58,193 bases of DNA from Bifidobacterium vansinderenii (GCF_002234915.1 NZ_NEWD01000022.1:1-58193); one strand, 5' to 3'. Shown: positions 16,490 to 25,734, numbered from the stretch's first letter. Made by a program: numbers and translations. Notes: a model not told the origin generated them from the sequence alone.

Positions 16490-17216
16490 ATGAATGTTTT
16501 GCGAATCGACGTATATGAGGAAGACCGTACGGATGCCGGGCATCTCGCCGATGCGTTCCGGCATGCGGCGCTTGGTCGGTCCGTGACTCTTTCGATTACC
16601 GTGCATACACGTGCGGGAGAACTCATGGAGTCGATCGAGGAACATGGTTCCGATCTGGTGATACTGAGCATTCGCAAGAACAGCAAGCAGCTGGATGGCT
16701 TGACCGTGGCGCAGCAGCTGCGGCGGTGGGACGTGAAACTGCCGCTCGCCTTCGTTTCCGACTGCAGCGACTATGCGATTCACGGATACAGCGTGCAGGC
16801 GCTGAATTTTCTGGTCAAACCAGTCAAGGTTGCCGATGCGGCGCAGCTGCTGGGCATGGTGCTTGACTCCGGGCGCCATCATTCGGCCGCGATCACGGTG
16901 GTTTCGGAACGCGTGACGCTACGTGTGCCCGTGGCCAGCATCCTCTACGCAGAGTCGAAACGCAATCGGATCGTCATTCATACCTCCAATCAGGATATTC
17001 CGACATATATGCCGCTCTCTCGGCTTGAAGCCTCAGGGGGGGGGATTGCTTCGATGTCATCGGAGCTACTTGGTTAATCCGATGCATGTCGCCGAAATCG
17101 TTGACTGCGTATTCCTGCTTGACGACGGCAGTACCGTGCCGATCCGCATCAATGGCAAATCCGAAGTCGTGGCTGAATATCAGCGGTATATGAAACAGAC
17201 CGTGAAATATCGATAA
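16490..17216 (+). pseudogene. LytTR response regulator, frameshifted at a G9 tract
   Basis: Two overlapping frames together encode a LytR/AgrA-type regulator. Frame one (from 16490, MNVLRIDVYEED) holds a receiver domain (about residues 1-125) and the start of a LytTR DNA-binding domain. It runs into nine Gs at 17036-17044 and stops at 17077. The rest of the LytTR domain (LLRCHRSYLVNP, VPIRINGKSEVV) continues in the other frame to 17216. Eight Gs would join them into about 241 residues. The receiver is also odd: the phosphoacceptor Asp is Ser60 (VILSIRKN). No histidine kinase is nearby. It may be a pseudogene, a sequencing error, or a phase-variable gene. Confidence 0.8.
17036..17044 (+). repeat. 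G9 homopolymer at the regulator frameshift
   Basis: Nine consecutive Gs interrupt the LytTR coding frame between its LEAS and LLRCHRS segments. A tract of eight Gs restores the frame. Such tracts slip during replication and transcription. Confidence 0.9.
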
Positions 17217-17245
17217 ACCGTGTGCGGCCGGCATCGCCTGATCGG

Positions 17246-17288
17246 GCGCACACATGCACGTGCATACACACGCGTACACGTACATATA
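17246..17288. other. 43-bp perfect purine-pyrimidine alternation (Z-DNA-prone)
   Basis: Every base from 17246 to 17288 alternates purine and pyrimidine, mixing GC, CA/TG and TA steps, and after one break the pattern resumes at 17290-17298. Such tracts favour left-handed Z-DNA under negative supercoiling. It lies in the spacer (17217-17408) between the regulator and the first membrane-protein gene. Confidence 0.85.
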
Positions 17289-17408
17289 GATGCGCGCAAC
17301 GTTGGAATAGGAAGGTGCATGCGGCGGCGTGTTCGGCTGGATGGAGCATAGACAGTTCCGGACAATGAAACCGTACCCGTACATGAGAGAGAAAGGTTCG
17401 GTATCGTC

Positions 17409-17840
17409 ATGGTCAAGCGTCGCTATAACAAGTTCGTCGCGTTTTGCTTCTTCTATAGCATGGTCGCGGCGGTTATGAGCATCGTATACATCTTCATCGG
17501 TGAGGAATCAAACCGAGCGGTCGTCGGTCTGCTGGGTTGCATCGGCTGCCTCGCCATAACGGTCCTTTGCTTCCTGTGGGTGAAAGTCCGTACGCCTGCG
17601 GATGAGCTCGGGCGTACGCTCTTCCGCTGCTGGATGCAGGGATTGCTCGTTACGGTGAAGATCTGCCTGTATGTGAGCATCATCGGAATCTTCCTGGGAG
17701 CTAGGGGCATCGGCACCGACAAGTACAGCGGTGAGGTCATCTACGACGAAAGCACCGGACAGGCGCGAGATGCAAAGACTGGTCGTGTCGTACACGGTGA
17801 CATCGTGGACCAGTACACCGGCAACACCCGCCACGTGTGA
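17409..17840 (+). CDS. small membrane protein, function unknown
   Basis: This 143-residue protein starts at MVKRRYNKF, with AGAAAGG upstream at a somewhat long spacing. Three hydrophobic segments (about residues 9-31, 38-57 and 77-98) are followed by a polar tail of about 45 residues (ARGIGTDKYSGEVIYDES...). The tail reads like short repeats with YSGEVIYDE and DIVDQYTGN. No family is recognised. It follows the LytTR regulator and precedes another small membrane protein in the same direction. Small membrane proteins often partner LytTR regulators, so a functional link is possible but unproven. Confidence 0.7.
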   Translation: MVKRRYNKFVAFCFFYSMVAAVMSIVYIFIGEESNRAVVGLLGCIGCLAITVLCFLWVKVRTPADELGRTLFRCWMQGLLVTVKICLYVSIIGIFLGARGIGTDKYSGEVIYDESTGQARDAKTGRVVHGDIVDQYTGNTRHV

Positions 17841-17908
17841 GTCGTTCCTACGCCGCGTAGCCGTTCTTATATGACAAACCGTTGCGGGGAGAAGAGTAGG
17901 GAGAAGAT

Positions 17909-18391
17909 ATGGCGCGATATGTATTCGTAAAGGAAGAAGAAGATGACGTCCTTGGCCTGGTGTTGGTTTGCGGGGGCGTGCTGGCACTGATCCTGGCCGC
18001 GGTGGTGTTCCTGTTCCAGAAACTGCTGTTGGGCTTGGTGGTGCTCGTCTGGATCGCCGTGCTGCTGCTTCCGGTCAATCTGCTGGCCAATCTGTTCATG
18101 AGACTTCTGGAGCCCAATGCGGGCATGAGCGGCGCCGGTAACTATCTGATATGGCTTATGTATCTGCTGATCGTGTCTCCGGCGCTGCTGATCATCATTC
18201 CGATTCTGGCGTGGGCGTTCACCTCGTTGTGGTGGGATTCGTGGGGACCGTTCTTTACCACGTTCACGGATCTGCCGGTGCGATTCCTAGGGTTGTTCAA
18301 CGACGACTGGGCGGAATGGTTCCGCGGATGCAACCAGTGGGTGTATCGGCAGAGCATCTATAGCTTCGAAGACGCCCTTAATAGTTTGTAG
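17909..18391 (+). CDS. small polytopic membrane protein, function unknown
   Basis: This 160-residue protein starts at MARYVFVKEEEDD, with GGGAGAAG 4 bases upstream. A short acidic N-terminus precedes hydrophobic segments at about residues 15-38, 40-66 and 78-108. The C-terminal 50 residues are rich in Trp and Phe (WWDSWGPFF, DDWAEWFRGCNQW). No family is recognised. It is 68 bases after the preceding membrane-protein gene and is followed by a strong terminator, so the two are probably co-transcribed. Confidence 0.7.
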   Translation: MARYVFVKEEEDDVLGLVLVCGGVLALILAAVVFLFQKLLLGLVVLVWIAVLLLPVNLLANLFMRLLEPNAGMSGAGNYLIWLMYLLIVSPALLIIIPILAWAFTSLWWDSWGPFFTTFTDLPVRFLGLFNDDWAEWFRGCNQWVYRQSIYSFEDALNSL

Positions 18392-18460
18392 GTTGGCGTG
18401 AGGCTGTAGCGAGTCTGTAGTGGTTTGTACGTAGCGTTTTTTGAGCGCTTCCTCACACGA

Positions 18461-18515
18461 CCGCACCTCGATTTAGGTCGGAGAAAGTCCGATGTAAATC
18501 AAGGTGCGGTTTTGT
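18461..18515 (+). terminator. Rho-independent terminator
   Basis: CCGCACCTCGATTTA (18461-18475) pairs at 14 of 15 positions with TAAATCAAGGTGCGG (18495-18509). A small inner hairpin TCGGA/TCCGA lies between, and TTTTGTT follows. It ends the two-gene membrane-protein unit. Confidence 0.88.
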
Positions 18516-18539
18516 TATGTGGGCTGGGTAAGGGTAGGC

Positions 18540-18577
18540 AAAAAAAGAAGTGGCTCCTCTCGGAGGAGAGGAGCCAC
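18540..18577 (-). terminator. Rho-independent terminator of the RCC1 gene
   Basis: GTGGCTCCTCTC (18550-18561) pairs perfectly with GAGAGGAGCCAC (18566-18577) across a 4-base loop. On the minus strand it is followed by a run of T (A7 at 18540-18546). It lies 16 bases after the stop of the surface-protein gene. Confidence 0.92.
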
Positions 18578-18592
18578 GGGGTTGGTTAGTGG

Positions 18593-21500
18593 TTAGTGGT
18601 TGGTGCGGCGTTGACGGAGGGTGACGACGCCGGCGATGGTCAGGCAGGTCAGGAGCGTGACGAGGGCGAGGATCGGGGTGCCGGTTCTGGCGAGTTTCCT
18701 AATCCTGTTCGCAGTCGCGTTCGTGTTGGCCTTGGACTTGGCGTTGTCCTGCTTCTGGCCGTTGGCGTTGGCGGAGTTGCCGTTGGTGCCGTTGGTGGTG
18801 CCGGTTCCGTTGTTGTTGGCGGTGTGGTCGCCATCGTTCTTGGAATCGTTGCCGCCGTTGTTGTCTCCGGGCTTATTGTCGCCGGGGTTGTCGGTGTTGC
18901 CGTTATCGTCCTTGCCGTTATCGCCGCCGTTGTCGCCGCTGCGGGCGATGACGGTCTCGTAGACGCCGTCGCCGTCCTTGTCGATCAGGGCTTGGATCTG
19001 GCTGCCGTCCTGCTTGATCTGCACGGCCTTGGCGTCGGTGTCGATGGTCAGCGCCTTCTTGTCGCTGATGTTGGACGCCTCAACCTTGACGTTGTGGAGA
19101 TTGTCGGCGGTGAGGATGTAGCCGATGTCCTTGGCGCGGGCGAGCTGGACGTTGCCGCCGTTGCTGCCGCTGGCCTGATAGGTGTACAGGCGGTCCTTGT
19201 CGGCGTTGTCGGTTGCCGCGAGCGTCCAATCGCCGTTGCTGGCGTTGATACGTGCGTTGGCATCCTTGGTGAAGGTGACGCTGCCGGCGTTGGTGACGTT
19301 GGCAGTCAGATACCGGTTGCCGTTGCTCAGGGAGTAGTTCACGGTCTCGGCCTTGGACGTCAGCGTGTAGTCCCCGCCATCGGACGGCAGAACGATGTTC
19401 TGGCCGCTCTGACCGTCACCATCCGGGTCGGGAACCAGACTGATGCCAGACGCCTTGCCCAGCGCCAGATCGCTGTAGGACCAGCTGCCCGCGGAACCGA
19501 CAGAGAGATTCAGACCGTGGGCCGTCTTATCGTCGGTATGTAGGACTATGCCGTTGCTATCCGTGATTCCACGGCCGGTTAGCGTGTCAAGTGATTGCGC
19601 CACGATTTTTGCGCCAAGTTCCTTTGAAGCTGCCGCCGTGCCAGGCTTGGATGTGTTCATGGTCGGGTAATCCCAGTATCCGGTCTCCGTATCGACATAG
19701 AGATACTGCGCGTCGTGGCACGTGAGGCTGGGGTGGAAACCTGTGGGGCAGTTGGGATCATAGACGCGGACCCTCTTGGTGTAAGTGCGGTTGTTGATGG
19801 TCCATTTGCCGTTAGTTTCAGCTCCAATACCCACGATTTCATGCGAGCTGCCCGTGTTCAAATCAGGTTCGTTGTTGTTGCCCATGTGGTAGTAGGCGAG
19901 AAGGATGCCGAAGGGTTCCCCTCCGGACTCAGCGGTTTCCGCCATGCTCCATAAGTTGGGCATCTGGTTAGGGGTTCCATAGTCCGTGTTCCAACCCGCG
20001 ACCACACTCGGCAGGTACTTGAGGAGATGGTAGTAGGAGATTTCGGGGAATGCGTTTGCCTCCTTGACGTCATGTGTGGCCTTGGCGTTGCCCTGCAGAT
20101 ACTGCACCTGCGTCTGGCCCGTGTAGATGAGCATGGAGAGCACGGACATGCCATAGCACAGTCCACCGCCGTTATTCTCCTTCTCGTACGCATCTCGTAG
20201 CACTTTGCCCGTGGCCGGGTTCTTTTGCTCGAGAGCGTCTAGGCGCTGCGACTGCTCCTTTTCTAATTTCATCTTCTTGTCGGGATTCGCGAACTGCCAT
20301 CCATCCCGCTCGACAAGGAAGCCGCCGCCGGCGACGGTGACCTCCAGCTTGGCGGAGATTTTGGTGCTGCCGTTGTCCTTGAGGGTGGCGGTGATCGTGG
20401 TTTTGCCGTTGGTCTTGGCTGTCACCTTGCCTTCGGCATCCACGGTTGCGATGTCGGTGTCCGAGGACTTCCATTCGAGTCGTTCGTTGTTCACCGGGGA
20501 GCCGGACATCGAAGCGGTCAGCGTCACGGACTGGTCCCTCTTCAATGACAGCTTGCCATCCTGAACGCCATCGCCGGTGATCTGAAGCTCGTTATAGACG
20601 GTGACTTCAATGCTGGCGGTTACTTTCGGGTTGGACACTGATGTGGCGGTGATCGTGGTCTTGCCGGGCTTGACGGCGGTGACCTTGCCGCCCTTGTTCG
20701 ATACGGTAGCGACGCTCTCATCGGAGGACGTCCAGCGTACCGACTTATCGGTGGCGTTGGTGGGGGAGACAGTGGCGGTCAGCTCGACCGATTTATCGAC
20801 GTCCAGACTCCGCTTGCCATCCTTCACTCCGTCGCCGGAAATCTTGATCGAGGAAACGGGAACGCCCGTGTCCGGCGCATCCACCGTCACGCCCTTGATC
20901 TGAATAGGCTTTTCGGACTGCCAATCGGTTTCTCCGAAATTACCCCAGGCCCAGAGGGAACCGTCGTTCTTGACCGCAATCGTGTAGGCCATACGATCGT
21001 AGGCAGCGGCATAATCTGAGCCGCCTACGTCAACGGTAGTCACATTATTGAAATTGCTGCCGTCCGCGTCTTTAGCAACGTGATGGGGGGTCGTACTCTT
21101 GGTGCAATCACCCCACTCATATACCGTACCGGTTGTTGTCGTCAATGCTACGCGGCGACCATCTGCGTTTATGGACCGTACCGGAATGGACTTATCTGCA
21201 GATTTAATGCTCATCCTAGTAGGAGTCTTGATCAGATCCAGCTCGTTCGTATCGAGAATATGATCGCTATTCTGTCCCCATTCCCAAAGATTATCGCTCT
21301 CATCCTGCGCGTAGAAAGCGCCGGTTCCTGCAGTGATGGACGTGATATTGGTCAGATTTCGCACTTGCTTGGGTTCGGCCACTACGGAGTTGGTTTCGTC
21401 ATCCGTGCCGAGCAGTCCACGATCGTCGCGCGGATACACGCCATCGGTGTTCTTCTCGAAACCGTTGAATCCCCAGGCCCAGACAGTGCCGTCGGACTTG

Positions 21501-23506
21501 ACGCCAAAAGTCTCGTTCCAGCCGACGTCAAAGGATGTGGTTGCGATGGACTTTACGTTATCGAGGTTCTGTACCTGCTGCGGTGAGGTCACCCAGTTGG
21601 AGGAGCCGTCCTTCTTGATTCCCAGCAGGTTCTGAATGGGATGTGAGTTCGTACTGGTGCCGTTGAGACCCCATGCCCAGACCGTGCCGTCGGACTTGAG
21701 TGCGAATACGGCATGCCCGTCAGCGCTGATGGACTTGACTTTGGTCAGTCCTTTCACCTGTTCCGGGGTCGACACCTGTGCCTGGGATGAACCAGTGCCG
21801 AGGATACCGACGGCTTTGTCTCCGGCATAGCGGTCGTCTCCGGTGTTGTTGCCCCATGCCCAGACCGTGCCGTCGGACTTCACCGCGAATGATTGGTCAT
21901 CATTGGCTGCAACCGAGATCACGTCGGACAGCCCGCGTACCGTGACCGGAGTCATTGGTGTCTGGGGGTCCGTGGTGGTGCCGTTGCCCAATTGGCCGCT
22001 GTTGTTCTTGCCCATGGCGACGACGCCGTTCTTCTGGACGGCGAGTATATGGTTACGACCGGTTGCGATATATGAGGAGGCCGTCTTCGCTGAATTGGTA
22101 TTGCCGCTGTTACCGGGCTTGTTGTCGGAGTCGTCGATATTCGGCGCTTCCACCGTTACGCCCTTGATCTTGGTGGGGGCGGTGGTGGTGAACTTTACCT
22201 TGTTGCCGAGTTCGCCATGCAGCCAGACTGAACCGTCGGCCTTCACCGCGAGGTAATAGTCGTTGCCGCTGACCGTGGCGGACACCACCTTGGTGAAGTC
22301 CTCGCCATCAGCATCCTTGTCGATCTTGGTCGTGGCGACCTTGGAATCCGAACCCTTGATGCGTTCGGACAGCGTGCCGTCATTGTGCACGATCACGGTG
22401 TGTCGGCCGTCCACGGCAAGAACCTTGGCATTGCTCAACGTCACCTTTGCCGGAGTGGACAGCATATCGGCATCGTTCTCGATGATGTGATCGTTGTTGC
22501 GGCCCCACGCATAGGTCGTGGTGCTCTTATTGGCCGCGTAGAACTGGCCGGAGCCGGCGGCGATGGAGGTGATGTTGCTCAGGGACTTCACCTGCTTGGC
22601 GTATTCGATGGGGCCGTCTTCGCTGCCGGTGCCCAACAGTCCCTGATCGTCATACGGATATACGCCGTTCCAGCCCTTGAAACGGCCGTTGAATCCCCAT
22701 GACCATACCGTGCCGTCGGACTTGAGGGCAAGAGTCTCGTTGACGCCAGCCTCACTGTCCACGGCCGTGGCGACCGCGGTGATGTCCGTGATCGGGGTGC
22801 CGTCGGTGAGATTCGTCACGACCTGCTGCGGGGTGGTAATCCAATTGGAGAACGTCGGTCCGTAGCCGTCGCGTTTGACGCTCAGCCAGCCGACCCATGA
22901 CGGTCCCTGGGCAACGCCATCCTGACCCCAAGCCCACAGCGTGCCGTCCTTCTTGACCGCGAACGCCGAGTTACCTGCGGCGCTGATGGACTGAATGTCG
23001 GAGAGTCCCTTGACCTGCTGCGGGGTGGTCACCGTGTCTTCGGAGGAACCGGTGCCGAGCGTGCCGGCAGTGTCGTGACCAACATACGGATCGGCTCCCT
23101 TGTTCTTGCCCCACGCCCAGACGGTGCCGTCCTTCTTGACCGCGAACGACTGATCCTGGTCGGCGGCCACGGCAACCACATCGGACAGGCCGGAGACCTT
23201 GGTCGCCTGATACATCGAATCATTGAGATTGCCGGTGCCCAGCTGTCCGCTGGAATTGTCGCCCAACGCGACGACCGTGCCGTCCTTCTGCACGGCAAGC
23301 ATATGCGTGGGGCCTGCGGCAACGCGGTTCGCCACGTTCTTGAAGGCCGAGTCAGAGCTGATCGTCTGTTCGGCCGATGCGGTGGTTGCTGTGGCGGCGG
23401 TGCCGGCTACGGCGAGTGCGGTGACCATGGCTCCGGTAATGGCCATGGCCCATGTTTTTCGTAATGACCGGCCGGCTGTCGTGAGTCGGTCTTGTAGTCC
23501 GCTCAT
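18593..23506 (-). CDS. giant RCC1-repeat surface protein with peptidase-like domain
   Basis: This 1,637-residue cell-wall protein starts at MSGLQDRLTT, which has GGAAGGA about 9 bases upstream. A signal peptide ends near TASAEQ. Two blocks of RCC1-type repeats (about residues 55-450 and 475-870; recurring KSDGTVWAWG) should form beta-propellers. Two Big2 immunoglobulin-like domains follow (about 880-1060). Residues about 1100-1280 resemble a papain-like cysteine peptidase, with Cys1117 (GGLCYGMS), His1222 (SSHEIVGIG) and Asp1250 (RVYDPN). A Gly/Asn/Asp-rich spacer leads to LARTG (1605-1609), a membrane segment and RQRR, a sortase signal. Adhesion or host-protein processing is a reasonable guess. 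Confidence 0.85.
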   Translation of the reverse strand: MSGLQDRLTTAGRSLRKTWAMAITGAMVTALAVAGTAATATTASAEQTISSDSAFKNVANRVAAGPTHMLAVQKDGTVVALGDNSSGQLGTGNLNDSMYQATKVSGLSDVVAVAADQDQSFAVKKDGTVWAWGKNKGADPYVGHDTAGTLGTGSSEDTVTTPQQVKGLSDIQSISAAGNSAFAVKKDGTLWAWGQDGVAQGPSWVGWLSVKRDGYGPTFSNWITTPQQVVTNLTDGTPITDITAVATAVDSEAGVNETLALKSDGTVWSWGFNGRFKGWNGVYPYDDQGLLGTGSEDGPIEYAKQVKSLSNITSIAAGSGQFYAANKSTTTYAWGRNNDHIIENDADMLSTPAKVTLSNAKVLAVDGRHTVIVHNDGTLSERIKGSDSKVATTKIDKDADGEDFTKVVSATVSGNDYYLAVKADGSVWLHGELGNKVKFTTTAPTKIKGVTVEAPNIDDSDNKPGNSGNTNSAKTASSYIATGRNHILAVQKNGVVAMGKNNSGQLGNGTTTDPQTPMTPVTVRGLSDVISVAANDDQSFAVKSDGTVWAWGNNTGDDRYAGDKAVGILGTGSSQAQVSTPEQVKGLTKVKSISADGHAVFALKSDGTVWAWGLNGTSTNSHPIQNLLGIKKDGSSNWVTSPQQVQNLDNVKSIATTSFDVGWNETFGVKSDGTVWAWGFNGFEKNTDGVYPRDDRGLLGTDDETNSVVAEPKQVRNLTNITSITAGTGAFYAQDESDNLWEWGQNSDHILDTNELDLIKTPTRMSIKSADKSIPVRSINADGRRVALTTTTGTVYEWGDCTKSTTPHHVAKDADGSNFNNVTTVDVGGSDYAAAYDRMAYTIAVKNDGSLWAWGNFGETDWQSEKPIQIKGVTVDAPDTGVPVSSIKISGDGVKDGKRSLDVDKSVELTATVSPTNATDKSVRWTSSDESVATVSNKGGKVTAVKPGKTTITATSVSNPKVTASIEVTVYNELQITGDGVQDGKLSLKRDQSVTLTASMSGSPVNNERLEWKSSDTDIATVDAEGKVTAKTNGKTTITATLKDNGSTKISAKLEVTVAGGGFLVERDGWQFANPDKKMKLEKEQSQRLDALEQKNPATGKVLRDAYEKENNGGGLCYGMSVLSMLIYTGQTQVQYLQGNAKATHDVKEANAFPEISYYHLLKYLPSVVAGWNTDYGTPNQMPNLWSMAETAESGGEPFGILLAYYHMGNNNEPDLNTGSSHEIVGIGAETNGKWTINNRTYTKRVRVYDPNCPTGFHPSLTCHDAQYLYVDTETGYWDYPTMNTSKPGTAAASKELGAKIVAQSLDTLTGRGITDSNGIVLHTDDKTAHGLNLSVGSAGSWSYSDLALGKASGISLVPDPDGDGQSGQNIVLPSDGGDYTLTSKAETVNYSLSNGNRYLTANVTNAGSVTFTKDANARINASNGDWTLAATDNADKDRLYTYQASGSNGGNVQLARAKDIGYILTADNLHNVKVEASNISDKKALTIDTDAKAVQIKQDGSQIQALIDKDGDGVYETVIARSGDNGGDNGKDDNGNTDNPGDNKPGDNNGGNDSKNDGDHTANNNGTGTTNGTNGNSANANGQKQDNAKSKANTNATANRIRKLARTGTPILALVTLLTCLTIAGVVTLRQRRTNH

Positions 23507-23696
23507 GGGTGAATCCTTCCGTGGGGGTTCGTCTTGCGGCTGCGTCATTGGCGGCGTTTCCGCAAGGTTTGATACTCTTCCACGATCAGGATTCCACTTT
23601 GGTGGCGCGCCGGTTTTGCCACACGCCGGTGGGACGTACGACGTTATGCAAACGTGTGGGAAGACACGGCGAACATGGCGGTTCTGCAACGATATC

Positions 23697-23728
23697 GGGT
23701 GTTCTCACTCGTTCGGAGGGGAACACCC
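23697..23728 (-). terminator. possible terminator after ispE
   Basis: GGGTGTTC (23697-23704) pairs with GAACACCC (23721-23728) downstream of ispE on the minus strand. There is no T-run. It may separate ispE from the surface-protein gene. Confidence 0.35.
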
Positions 23729-23764
23729 GGGGTGTATGGGAACAGGCGCGCAGTGAATCCGAAA

Positions 23765-24775
23765 CTAGGAGATGATGGGCGTTACCGGGGCGGTGGTCTC
23801 GAAGAGGCGGTCGACATGACGGCCGTTGATCCAGGCGCGGCAGACGGCGGCGGACACGGTCTCGTCGGGCACGCAGGCCACCACGGACGGGCCGGAGCCA
23901 GAGACAAACGCGGCGGTGGCGCCAGCCTCCAACGCGGCGCGGATGGCCTCGCCGGAACGCGGATGCAGAGTGACGGCGGCGTTCTGCAGATCGTTGGCCG
24001 TGAATCCCATGCCGCCGGCGCTCGCGGCGGAGTCCGTGCTCGTTCCCGCGCCGATCGCGTCGAACATGCGGTAGACGTCGGGCGTGCTCAGCTGCGTGTT
24101 GTATGCGCCCACGACCATGCATCCGAGCATGCCGGGCAGAATGTCGGGATGGCTGGCGTCCACGGTTTCGATGACCTCGCCGTAGCCGGTGCCGTGCGCG
24201 AGTCCGCCGGCAAGGCAGAACGGCATGTCCGCGCCGAGTTTCGCGGCGATCGGGCGCAGACGCTCGACCGGCCAGTTCAGACCCCACAGGCGGTTCAGCG
24301 CGAGCAGCGTGCCCGCAGCGTCGCTGGAGCCCCCGCCGAGACCGGCGCCCACGGGAATGCGCTTCTCCAGCGTGATACCCACGTCGGTGGACTGACCGGC
24401 GGCCTCGGCGAGCGCGAACAGAGCCATGACGGCGTGATTGCGACGCATGTCGGCATGATCGAGCGCCAGATCGCCCAGATGGCTGCCGGCGAGCTCAAGG
24501 CTGAACCCGGTGCCGGGCGCCTTGCGCGTGACGGTGACCGTGTCGTAGATGCCCACGCCGCAGTAGATGGTGTCGAGCCGGTGCCGGCCGCCCCATTCGG
24601 CGCGGGATTCGCCCACGCGCAGGGTGAGGTTGGTCTTGGCCGGGCATTCCACGCGCACGGAGTTCACCGGTTCCGCGGAACCGGATTCGGGCGACCGCGC
24701 GGGAACCACCGCCGGCGTGGGCGTGCCCGCCGATTCGGTGGAATCAACGCTGTTCATGATGCTGGGTGCGGTCAT
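23765..24775 (-). CDS. ispE: 4-diphosphocytidyl-2-C-methyl-D-erythritol kinase
   Basis: This 336-residue GHMP kinase phosphorylates 4-diphosphocytidyl-methylerythritol in the MEP route to isoprenoids. The ATP-binding glycine-rich motif PVGAGLGGGSSDAAG is central. The N-terminal substrate region (ECPAKTNLTLRVG) and the C-terminal SGSGPSVVA motif are present. The first 35 residues form a low-complexity extension. Its ATG overlaps the rsmA stop by one base (TGATG), so the pair is translationally coupled. The rsmA-ispE arrangement is common in actinobacteria. Confidence 0.95.
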   Translation of the reverse strand: MTAPSIMNSVDSTESAGTPTPAVVPARSPESGSAEPVNSVRVECPAKTNLTLRVGESRAEWGGRHRLDTIYCGVGIYDTVTVTRKAPGTGFSLELAGSHLGDLALDHADMRRNHAVMALFALAEAAGQSTDVGITLEKRIPVGAGLGGGSSDAAGTLLALNRLWGLNWPVERLRPIAAKLGADMPFCLAGGLAHGTGYGEVIETVDASHPDILPGMLGCMVVGAYNTQLSTPDVYRMFDAIGAGTSTDSAASAGGMGFTANDLQNAAVTLHPRSGEAIRAALEAGATAAFVSGSGPSVVACVPDETVSAAVCRAWINGRHVDRLFETTAPVTPIIS

Positions 24776-25734
24776 CAGGCCTCCTTGCCGTCCGTACCTT
24801 CTTCAACGCGGGCCGCGGCCTCGGCGAGCGCGGCGAACCGATCGATCGTCAGGGTCTCGCCGCGCAGCGTCGGATCGATGCCGGCCAGAGCGAACGCCTC
24901 CTTGGGCATGATCTTCTTCAATGCGGCGTTGAGCGTCTTGCGGCGCTGGGCGAATGCGGCATCGACCAGGGCGAACGTGCGCTTGCGTGCGGCCACGTCG
25001 GCGTCGGTGCGGTCGGTGTGCGTGCGCGTGAACTTGACGAGTGCGGAATCCACGTTCGGTGCGGGCCAGAACACGTTGCGGCCGATGATGCCGGCGCGTT
25101 CGGACGTGCCGAACCAGTGGAGCTTGGCGGTGGGGGTGCCGTAGATCTTGCTGCCGGGCTGCGCGGTAAGGCGGTCAGCCACTTCCTTTTGCACCATCAC
25201 CACGAAGCTGCTCAGGTTCGGGTAGCGTTCGAGCAGGGTGATGATGATCGGCGTGGCCACGTTGTACGGCAGGTTGGCCACGAGCGTGAACGATTCGGCG
25301 TCCGCGAGCTGCGGGGTGTCGTCGGGCGTGACCTTGAGCGCGTCCTTGTTGATCACGCTGAACCGCGCGGCGGCATCCGGCATGCGTTCGGCCACGGTGT
25401 TGGGGATGCGTTCGGCCAGCGGCGGGTCGATCTCCACGGCGGTCACGTGCGCGCCGGTCTCCAGCAGTGCGAGGGTGAGCGAGCCGAGGCCGGGACCCAC
25501 CTCCATCACCTGATCGCCTTCGCCGATCTCGGCGGTGCGGGCGATGCGGCGCACGGTGCCGGGGTCGATCACGAAGTTCTGGCCGAACTTCTTGGTGGGC
25601 GTGATGCCGGCCTCGGCGGCGATGCGGCGGATGTCGGCCGCGCCGAGCAGACCGCTGTCGTCGATGTCGGCCTGATGGGCGGCGGATTCGGTGGTGTGCG
25701 CGTTGCCGGGGTTGTCGGCCGTGGTGTTCGTCAT
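24775..25734 (-). CDS. rsmA: 16S rRNA adenine dimethyltransferase
   Basis: This 319-residue enzyme (KsgA) dimethylates two adjacent adenines near the 3' end of 16S rRNA during 30S assembly. The first 40 residues are a variable extension, and homology begins around KKFGQNFVIDPG. The SAM-binding GPGLGSLT and the catalytic motif NLPYNVATP are intact. The ribosome site (GAGAG) is weak. It overlaps ispE by one base. The Rpf-like gene lies upstream on the same strand, 62 bases away. In many actinobacteria rpfB, ksgA and ispE are neighbours, as here. Confidence 0.96.
   Translation of the reverse strand: MTNTTADNPGNAHTTESAAHQADIDDSGLLGAADIRRIAAEAGITPTKKFGQNFVIDPGTVRRIARTAEIGEGDQVMEVGPGLGSLTLALLETGAHVTAVEIDPPLAERIPNTVAERMPDAAARFSVINKDALKVTPDDTPQLADAESFTLVANLPYNVATPIIITLLERYPNLSSFVVMVQKEVADRLTAQPGSKIYGTPTAKLHWFGTSERAGIIGRNVFWPAPNVDSALVKFTRTHTDRTDADVAARKRTFALVDAAFAQRRKTLNAALKKIMPKEAFALAGIDPTLRGETLTIDRFAALAEAAARVEEGTDGKEA

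Noticed and set aside
16974-17416. Minus-strand readings rich in Cys, Val, Tyr (MYVYACVCTCMC)
   Set aside because: They come from the purine-pyrimidine alternating tract and lack ribosome sites.
23654-25144. 496-residue plus-strand reading over ispE/rsmA
   Set aside because: It is antisense to two well-recognised genes and has low-complexity composition.
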